Origin: B8-G4 sp033720735
GTDB lineage: Bacteria > Bacteroidota > Bacteroidia > Chitinophagales > Saprospiraceae
Assembly (NCBI GenBank): GCA_033720735.1
Contig: JAWWBX010000040.1
Location: 1 to 21,509, forward strand
Reading direction: 5' to 3'
DNA length: 21,509 bases
The notes below the pieces were generated by a model. The model worked only from the letters and a program-made list of their open reading frames with translations. It had not been told where the DNA came from and did no database searches. The position numbers and the translations under genes are program-made. Shown one piece after another: positions 7,793 through 13,966 of the stretch (the stretch's first letter is position 1; each line of letters starts with the position of its first letter).

Positions 7793-8470
7793 ATGCGCCC
7801 GCACACATATATTGTGATCCCCGCCAAAGACGAAGCATTTCGTATTGGCAACGTCCTGCACGATGTCAAGAAGGAAGGCTTTGAACATATCGTGGTGGTT
7901 GACGACGGCAGTGCCGACCGCACCGGTGACATCGCCGAATCCTTCGGGGCGACCGTACTGCGCCACTTCACGAATCTTGGACCCGGCGCAGCGACCCAAA
8001 CCGGTATCGAGTATGCGTTGCAATGCGGTGCCGAGATCATCGTGACGATGGATGGTGATGAGCAGCATTTTGCGAGCGACATTCAACACATGGTCGACGT
8101 ACTGGAGACTGAGCCTGTTGATGTAGTGCTGGGTAGCCGTTTTATCCAACGCGAGCCCGATGCGATTCCGTCGAGCCGCATCGTTTACAACGTCCTCGGC
8201 AACTTTGTCACGCGCGTGATCACCGGGGTAACGGTTTCAGACAGCCAGTGCGGCATGAAGGCCTTCCGTGCCGGCTTTGCGCGCAAGATCCAGTTTCAGT
8301 TTAACGGTTATGAGTTCTGCACCGAGTTGATCTACATCATCCGCAAGCATAAAGCGAGGTACAAAGAAGTGCCCGTGCGGGTAAGCTATACGCGGGAGTC
8401 ATTGCGCAAGGGGCAGTCGCTGCTCAACGGCTTCCGTATGATCTTCAGACTGATCAAGTATTACGTGTAG
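7793..8470 (+). CDS. DPM1-like GT2: polyprenyl-phosphate glycosyltransferase
   Basis: A 225-residue soluble GT2 enzyme of the dolichol-phosphate mannosyltransferase (DPM1) type. It would load a sugar from a nucleotide donor onto undecaprenyl phosphate. Motifs are YIVIPAKDEA (6-15), VVVDDGSADRT (34-44), NLGPGAATQTGIEYA (61-75), the metal-binding DGDEQH (87-92), SRF (about 114-116) and DSQCGMKAFR, all in standard order. It lacks C-terminal membrane helices, as in the short DPM1 class. It starts 6 bases after the membrane protein gene and so is almost certainly in the same operon. That fits a donor-making enzyme supplying the GT-C pair. It meets the T9SS protein gene tail to tail with only 8 bases between stops. 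Confidence 0.9.
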   Translation: MRPHTYIVIPAKDEAFRIGNVLHDVKKEGFEHIVVVDDGSADRTGDIAESFGATVLRHFTNLGPGAATQTGIEYALQCGAEIIVTMDGDEQHFASDIQHMVDVLETEPVDVVLGSRFIQREPDAIPSSRIVYNVLGNFVTRVITGVTVSDSQCGMKAFRAGFARKIQFQFNGYEFCTELIYIIRKHKARYKEVPVRVSYTRESLRKGQSLLNGFRMIFRLIKYYV

Positions 8471-8478
8471 AGCCCAGC

Positions 8479-9531
8479 TTAATCGACGCGCAGCAGCGGC
8501 AGGCTTAGATAGCTGCGTTCACCACGTACGTGAAGGATATAAGTGCCCGGTGCGATGTCGCCCGTCCGGATCTCATGGGTGTTGTCGCCAGTATGACCGT
8601 CAATTTGCCTGCGGAGAAGCTCTTGCCCGTCGATGGTGGTCAGACGTAACAACAAACGCTCGTTGTCAGGCAGATTAAAGGTCAAACGGAACCCTTCAAC
8701 AAAGGGATTTGGCGCAATCTGTCCCGCGATCATCTCCAGATTGCGGACCGAGGATGTGAGCGAAGGGTCATAGCTGAAAGTTGAAGTAGGACCGAAAAAG
8801 GACGTGTCGGGCGGCAAGGGCGGTACCAGGGCGACCGTAAACCCTTCGGAAGTGACATGAGAAGCCACGGCCTCGCCACTCACCGGATCTATCCAGATAT
8901 AGGAGGTGGTTGTGGTGTGGTTTTTCTCCACAATGCCCAGTCCGAGATCAGTGGAGTCAATGCGCTCGTCAGCTGTTTTCAGGCGCAACACGTTGTTAAA
9001 GGACGTCTCGGGAAGGTGTACGCGCCCGTAGGCATCCGCCGTCACCTCAACCGTCCCCCACCCATACATGTCAATACCGGCAATCTGCGAAGTCGTGGCA
9101 TAGTCATCCGTAAATGACGAACCAAAGGTGAAAGGAAATGTGACGAGCGTTCGGGGATCTGTGTAGACCAGCCTGAAATTCCCAAAGGCATTGCCGAGAT
9201 TCTCCAGTGTTTCATTGGTGTGCAGCAGATAGTTGTAGGACCCGATCCCGATGCCATATTGGCAAACATTCGACTCAGGAAAAGATCCGTAGTACTGCGT
9301 AGTGTCCGAGGGTACGTAGACAAACGTGATCGTAGCGGACGAGTCCTCCATGACAACCTCGCGAAAATCCCATTCCACATCGGCCCCGGCCGGTCCCGGA
9401 TCGGGAGCATCTTCAGCGATCTCGGTGGTGATCTCCGTGCCGATCTGTGCGACCACGTTGCTCGTCAGGGTTGGCTGAGCTGTGATCAGGAACGGGAGAA
9501 AGGCAACAAACAAAGCGAGGAATCCTCTCAT
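8479..9531 (-). CDS. Secreted protein of unknown function with T9SS C-terminal sorting domain
   Basis: A 350-residue exported protein. A signal peptide covers residues 1-18 (MRGFLALF...LITA, likely cut before QP). The middle (about 19-265) is beta-rich and acidic with no domain I recognise; it has the feel of the unnamed secreted proteins common in Saprospiria. The C-terminal 80 or so residues form a type A sorting domain: QIAPNPFVEGFRLTFNLP, then a GQELLRRQIDG turn, then APGTYILHVRGERSYLSLPLLRVD. This targets it through the type IX secretion system to the cell surface. The ATG at 9529-9531 is preferred over an in-frame TTG at 9535-9537. It stands alone between the glycosylation operon and a TspO-like gene, with a short AT-rich leader upstream. 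Confidence 0.82.
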   Translation of the reverse strand: MRGFLALFVAFLPFLITAQPTLTSNVVAQIGTEITTEIAEDAPDPGPAGADVEWDFREVVMEDSSATITFVYVPSDTTQYYGSFPESNVCQYGIGIGSYNYLLHTNETLENLGNAFGNFRLVYTDPRTLVTFPFTFGSSFTDDYATTSQIAGIDMYGWGTVEVTADAYGRVHLPETSFNNVLRLKTADERIDSTDLGLGIVEKNHTTTTSYIWIDPVSGEAVASHVTSEGFTVALVPPLPPDTSFFGPTSTFSYDPSLTSSVRNLEMIAGQIAPNPFVEGFRLTFNLPDNERLLLRLTTIDGQELLRRQIDGHTGDNTHEIRTGDIAPGTYILHVRGERSYLSLPLLRVD

Positions 9532-9606
9532 GATCAAGTGTTATGGTTGACAGGGTGCGTAAAATACACAAATAATTGCTCGGGGATGGCGCCACTACCT
9601 TGTCTG

Positions 9607-10392
9607 TCAGGTGGTTGTCGAGGTCTTGCCGAAAACACGGTAGGCCACCAGGATCACCGCGATGACGATACCTGTGAGGGCGCCGATCGCCACCATGTCA
9701 TTGAGCCCACCGACCTGATCCATGCGCTTCATCAGGACCCCGAAATACGCCCAGGCAATGACGAGGACGAAGATCACATCCTGCCGGACCTTCCATACCC
9801 GGTAGCCGATACTCAATCCTGCCCACAGCACCAGCAAGGTCCAGATCCGCGGGTCGATGCCAAATCCGTTCCAGCCGAGGTCGGTCAGCAGGATGGTGAC
9901 ATTGGCGATTGTGGCAATGGTGATCCACCCCAGATACAGGCTCACAGGTGCTTGTACCAGCCAGCGTTGTGCCATGGCGACCGCTTTCTGCCCGATATCG
10001 AGCCGAAGGTAGATCAGACACAACGACGCAAACAGAATGAGCATGATCACGAGGGCGAGCCAGATGATCTCATGGTGCCAGGCAAAGATCCACGTGGCAT
10101 TTGCGAGGCATGAGAGAAGAAAGAACGGACCGATGCGTGCAATGAATCCGGCCTGATCTGACTGTCGCCAGGCCACGATCAACTGGTAGATACAAAAGCA
10201 GATCAGGGCTAGATAAATAAGTCCCCAGATCGCAAAGGTGAATCCCGCCGGGGTAAACAGATTCGGATAGGCATCAGAGATCTCGCCCGTGGTCCTGCCG
10301 TTGATCGGCAGGGAATTGGCCAACGTGTTGACGATGAGTACAACGATCAGACCGAGGGTATTCAGGATCGACCAAATCTTGACGTGGTGCAT
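9607..10392 (-). CDS. TspO/MBR-like (tryptophan-rich) seven-helix membrane protein
   Basis: A 261-residue integral membrane protein with about seven helices and many tryptophans. After the first helix it carries NGRTTGEISDAYPNLFTPAG and then FTFAIWGLIYL (51-61), the signature of a bacterial group usually labelled tryptophan-rich sensory protein (TspO/MBR-related). Some databases call the same group 'lantibiotic ABC transporter permease' without functional proof. True TspO proteins are about 160 residues, so this is the longer variant, and porphyrin or sterol binding should not be assumed. I chose the ATG at 10390-10392; an in-frame GTG 24 bases upstream would add MTHQCAHI, which looks artificial. 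It is divergent from the sensor kinase gene and shares a short control region containing a palindrome. Confidence 0.6.
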   Translation of the reverse strand: MHHVKIWSILNTLGLIVVLIVNTLANSLPINGRTTGEISDAYPNLFTPAGFTFAIWGLIYLALICFCIYQLIVAWRQSDQAGFIARIGPFFLLSCLANATWIFAWHHEIIWLALVIMLILFASLCLIYLRLDIGQKAVAMAQRWLVQAPVSLYLGWITIATIANVTILLTDLGWNGFGIDPRIWTLLVLWAGLSIGYRVWKVRQDVIFVLVIAWAYFGVLMKRMDQVGGLNDMVAIGALTGIVIAVILVAYRVFGKTSTTT

Positions 10393-10422
10393 GATGTGTG
10401 CGCATTGATGTGTCACAAATTA

Positions 10423-10434
10423 CGCCAATTGGCG
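10423..10434. promoter_or_regulatory. Perfect 12-bp palindrome, candidate operator
   Basis: CGCCAATTGGCG is a complete dyad with no spacer, located in the 70-base gap between the ATG of the TspO-like gene (10392, - strand) and the ATG of the sensor kinase (10463, + strand). On the - strand it is followed at once by GTAATTTG (10415-10422), close to the Bacteroidota -7 element TAnnTTTG. A dimeric regulator bound here could control both genes. No protein is identified for it. Confidence 0.35.
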
Positions 10435-10462
10435 CCCTTTGCGATTAGCTGTAACTTCAGGA

Positions 10463-12361
10463 ATGACCTGCAGCGCTGGCATATGGTTGTGTGTGCTCTG
10501 CATGATTCTCCCGGGATGGCTGACGGAAGGGCATGCACAAGACACCATTCCAGGCTGGAGAACGCAGGTCAGGGTCGCGATTGCCCACAAAGGAGATGGC
10601 GACCCAAGCTCGCTGCCGGATAGTCAATGGCGACGCATGCCTCAAACGCTCCCCCCCTGCCAGGGTTGCGTGTATTGGATGCACCTTCCGGCGGCACCGC
10701 CAGCCGCGGCCTACCTGTGGGTTCCCGGACAGGCGGTCATCGATCTCTGGCCTTCAGACGCTCTTGATCAGCCTCGCCGGCAAGCCGGGTTTTACCGGCC
10801 GATGCACAAGCTCGATGTACGTGGCGATCCCTACGCGCTGTCATTGGAGGCCGGGGACTTCACAAAAGTTGGCGGTTACCTGCGCGTCGTGCCCTTTGCC
10901 CAACAACCGTATCCGCTGTCGGTCGCGGCGTATGATGAAGAGGGCTACACACTGCTCAAGCAGCGCAAGTTTTCCCGGCAGATCGGTTACCATATGTTCC
11001 TCGGAGCGGGTGTGTTTGCGTTGCTGTTCCTGATGGTCTTCGCATTGGTGCAATACCTGGAAAACCGGCGAAGATCCTATCTCTTCTACGGCTTGTATGT
11101 CTTTTGCATGGCCCTCTACTTCGGGCGCATCCTTGAATACCATTATGAGGTACCGGTCTTCTGGGGCTTTTTCTATGAAGGGTATGGACTTGCCGAGATC
11201 GTTGCCCTGATGCTTTCGCTGGTGATGTACGTGATGTTTGCGCGCACCTTTCTCGACCTGGACCGCCATACGCCGGAACTGCGCACAGTGCTGCGAGGAT
11301 GGATCGGATTGTGCCTGGTCATGGCATTGTCAGGGCTGGCCCTGTCTGTATTGCAAATACACTGGACATTGTTCTGGACGATCCACAGCGTACTCAAAGT
11401 GTTGCTGCTGTTGCTGGTGTTCTGGTTCTTGTGGCGTATCGCGCGTGCGGCAATTCCCTTTTCGCGCTACGTGATCTGGGGGACCGGCTTTTTGATCGTG
11501 GGATCGCTGCTGGCCATGCTGGTGACGTTCGTACTGCGCGACCATCGCGGACAGGTGACAGGGGAGCCGATGTTTTATATGCTCGCCGGGGCGTTGCTCG
11601 AAGCGCTCTGTTTCGCGCTGGGTCTTGGACGGCAGGCGCGACAAGATGAGCTTGACAGGATCGCTGCGCAGCAGGAGGTCATCCGCCACCTCGAACGTGA
11701 GCGCATCCTCGAGCACGAAGTCCAGGAATCGCGGATCCAGGCCCTGCGCGCGCAAATGAATCCGCATTTTATTTTCAACGCCCTCAATTCGATCCAGCAT
11801 TTTGTACTGTCCAATCAGAAAGAGAAGTCCGTGCGCTATCTGACCCGCTTCTCGCGCCTGATCCGTCGCATCCTGCAGAATTCTAACGAACGACAGATCT
11901 CGCTCAGTGAGGAAATCGAGACACTAAAGACCTATGTGGAGATCGAACAATTGCGTTTCCATCCCTCCTTTTCGTTCGAAATGCACATACAGGAAGGATT
12001 GAGCACCGAGGACATTGCCATTCCACACCTTGTGATCCAGCCGTTCGTGGAGAATGCTATCCTGCACGGCCTGGCACCCTTGAAGGGGGAGGGGAAGCTC
12101 TCGATCTCCATTGAGCAAAGTGGCGGAAAGCGGCTCCAGGTGACAGTAGAAGACAACGGGATCGGACAAGCAGCAGCCGCCGGGCGTGACCGACGGGTTG
12201 GAGACACGCATGAATCGATCAGCATCCGTTCGATCACGGACCGTTTGCAGATCATGATGCCGGATGTGCTAACACCAGTCGCGGTTGATGATCTCCACGA
12301 CCCGCAGGGCAACCCTGCCGGAACACGCGTGACGGTCCTGCTTCCGATCATTGAACGATGA
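10463..12361 (+). CDS. 7TMR-DISM sensor histidine kinase of the LytS/His_kinase type
   Basis: A roughly 632-residue membrane sensor kinase. A signal peptide ends at GHA before QDTIPG. A periplasmic beta domain of about 150 residues follows, matching the 7TMR-DISM extracellular domain layout (contains YLWVPGQAVIDLW and GYLRVVPFAQQPYPLS). Then come seven membrane helices (about 180-390), a short coiled coil, and a LytS-class kinase with phosphoacceptor region ALRAQMNPHFIFNALNSIQ, N box VENAILHG and G1 box VEDNGIG. It would sense an external ligand, perhaps a carbohydrate, and phosphorylate a LytTR-type regulator. None adjoins it; the next gene overlaps by ATGA and is a glycosyltransferase. An in-frame TTG at 10439 would add eight residues including an arginine that would suit the signal peptide. 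I prefer the ATG, but the choice is open. Confidence 0.85.
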   Translation: MTCSAGIWLCVLCMILPGWLTEGHAQDTIPGWRTQVRVAIAHKGDGDPSSLPDSQWRRMPQTLPPCQGCVYWMHLPAAPPAAAYLWVPGQAVIDLWPSDALDQPRRQAGFYRPMHKLDVRGDPYALSLEAGDFTKVGGYLRVVPFAQQPYPLSVAAYDEEGYTLLKQRKFSRQIGYHMFLGAGVFALLFLMVFALVQYLENRRRSYLFYGLYVFCMALYFGRILEYHYEVPVFWGFFYEGYGLAEIVALMLSLVMYVMFARTFLDLDRHTPELRTVLRGWIGLCLVMALSGLALSVLQIHWTLFWTIHSVLKVLLLLLVFWFLWRIARAAIPFSRYVIWGTGFLIVGSLLAMLVTFVLRDHRGQVTGEPMFYMLAGALLEALCFALGLGRQARQDELDRIAAQQEVIRHLERERILEHEVQESRIQALRAQMNPHFIFNALNSIQHFVLSNQKEKSVRYLTRFSRLIRRILQNSNERQISLSEEIETLKTYVEIEQLRFHPSFSFEMHIQEGLSTEDIAIPHLVIQPFVENAILHGLAPLKGEGKLSISIEQSGGKRLQVTVEDNGIGQAAAAGRDRRVGDTHESISIRSITDRLQIMMPDVLTPVAVDDLHDPQGNPAGTRVTVLLPIIER

Positions 12362-13875
12362 CCATGAGCGCGCAATCGATCAAACCACAGGATGCATCCC
12401 GGGGCACGTACCGCTCAATGATGGCGACGATGCTGGTCCTGTCGCTTCCGCTGTTCGTGATCAACATGGGTGTGCTACCGGGATGGGGAGGTGATTATGC
12501 ACTCTACCTGAAGCAGGCCAAACACCTGGTTGAGGGGATTCCCCAATCCGAACTGGGATATGTTTTCAATGAAGACATGCCTGGCTTGTCACCATCCGCG
12601 TACCCTCCCGGATGGCCATTGTTGATGGCTCCTGTATATGCTTTGTTTGGGATGGACATCCGGGCGTTCCATGTTCTGTCCACTCTGCTCTTGTTGTGTC
12701 TGGGACTGGTAACATGTCGCCTGTTTGCTACGGTAGTGCCCAAAGGACTGGCGATGGCGGGAGCGTTGGTGGTGGTCTATCATCCGTATTCACTGGAATT
12801 GAAAAGCTTCCTTCTGTCGGATATTCCCTTTGCACTCGGCATGTTGTGCATCTTGCTGCTGTACATGCGCCGCGGAGTCCGCACCAACCCGACCATCATG
12901 GTGGGTATCCTGACCCTGACGATCCTGATCAGGCCGATCGGAATCGTGTTGGGTCCGGCAATTTTCCTGGTAGAGTTGCTTAACTGGATCAACCATCCCA
13001 GGCAGCTCCGACCCCGTTGGTCGCAAGCTGGCTGGCTGCGTTGGGCGGGGATCAGTCTTGCCGCAGCAACCTTGAGTGCCGTGCTGATGTATGGGGTGCT
13101 CAGGATCCCTGCGGCAGGGGACTACTTTGAAATGATCCGGTTGTCAGACGGACATGGTTACAGCATGAGTATGCTCATGTGGTTCTACTTGGGGGAGATC
13201 CAGGAGTTCTTTCAGTTTCGCCCAATGTCCGATTGGACACAACCGCTGAGATACACTTTGACAGGAGCACTGCTCCTGGGATTGCTCTGGCGCGCACGGC
13301 CGGGATTTCCGCGCGTGGTCATTGTGTTTGCCGTGGTGTACTTTTTAGCTGTGTCGTCCTTCCCCTATTCTCAGGGTAAACGTTTTTTCTATGTCTTCCT
13401 GCCCCTGATGTACCTGGCAGCTGCCAGAGGATTGCACATTCTGCGTGCACAACAGCCCTGGCTCAACGGTCTCAAATGGGCAGTCGTGGCAGCCGCCTTG
13501 ATCATCTGTGCTATCCGGAACGTTCAGTACAATCAACAATCCCAGGCGGGGCATGTGCTGGGCCCTCATTCGGATATCGCACTCGCGACGTGGCCGGAGA
13601 TCAGCAAACACACACCAGAGGATGCAGTGATTGCGTTTGTCTCACCCCGCGTTTTGACGCTGTACACTGACCGCAGATCACTGCATCCGGGGCGCGTAGA
13701 TCCGGACCGGATAGAAGACAATCTGCAACGACTGGGATCGACTTACATTTTACACAAAACTTGGGAGGAGCATCCCTTTCTCGATGCGTACCTGGGGACT
13801 TATGGCGATTTATACGAGATCGTGTGGACCAACGATTATTTTGCCCTGTATCACAGGAAGCGGGCGGCTCACTGA
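12358..13875 (+). CDS. GT39/ArnT-like polytopic membrane glycosyltransferase
   Basis: A 505-residue GT-C type membrane protein with about ten helices and a soluble C-terminal domain of about 120 residues. Helix one (about 22-40) is followed by GWGGDYALYLKQA (42-54), where D46 occupies the catalytic aspartate position of the first external loop. The loop continues to SPSAYPPGWPLLMAPVYALFG (78-98), the YPPG-type motif of GT39/ArnT relatives. It would move a sugar from a polyprenyl-phosphate donor to an acceptor on the periplasmic side. Its ATG overlaps the stop of the sensor kinase gene (ATGA, 12358-12361), so translation is probably coupled. A second ATG at 12364 is an alternative. Donor could come from the DPM1-like enzyme at 7793-8470, but that link is inference. 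Confidence 0.8.
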   Translation: MTMSAQSIKPQDASRGTYRSMMATMLVLSLPLFVINMGVLPGWGGDYALYLKQAKHLVEGIPQSELGYVFNEDMPGLSPSAYPPGWPLLMAPVYALFGMDIRAFHVLSTLLLLCLGLVTCRLFATVVPKGLAMAGALVVVYHPYSLELKSFLLSDIPFALGMLCILLLYMRRGVRTNPTIMVGILTLTILIRPIGIVLGPAIFLVELLNWINHPRQLRPRWSQAGWLRWAGISLAAATLSAVLMYGVLRIPAAGDYFEMIRLSDGHGYSMSMLMWFYLGEIQEFFQFRPMSDWTQPLRYTLTGALLLGLLWRARPGFPRVVIVFAVVYFLAVSSFPYSQGKRFFYVFLPLMYLAAARGLHILRAQQPWLNGLKWAVVAAALIICAIRNVQYNQQSQAGHVLGPHSDIALATWPEISKHTPEDAVIAFVSPRVLTLYTDRRSLHPGRVDPDRIEDNLQRLGSTYILHKTWEEHPFLDAYLGTYGDLYEIVWTNDYFALYHRKRAAH

Positions 13876-13966
13876 CTCAATTCGTCAGGTTAAATCCCTG
13901 CGATACTTCCTCATATCACATGAGCGCCAACCGGGCGATCTCCGCAACGAAAATTAACTTCAATGA

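Noticed and set aside
9220..10113. + strand open frame of 297 codons spanning the T9SS protein and TspO-like genes
   Set aside because: It crosses two convincing - strand genes and their intergenic gap, and the product is low-complexity and highly polar. It is a shadow.
13870..13966. Short inverted repeats (CTGAC/GTCAG, CTCAT/ATGAG) as terminators between the convergent genes
   Set aside because: Stems are only 5 bp and neither is followed by a T run on either strand.
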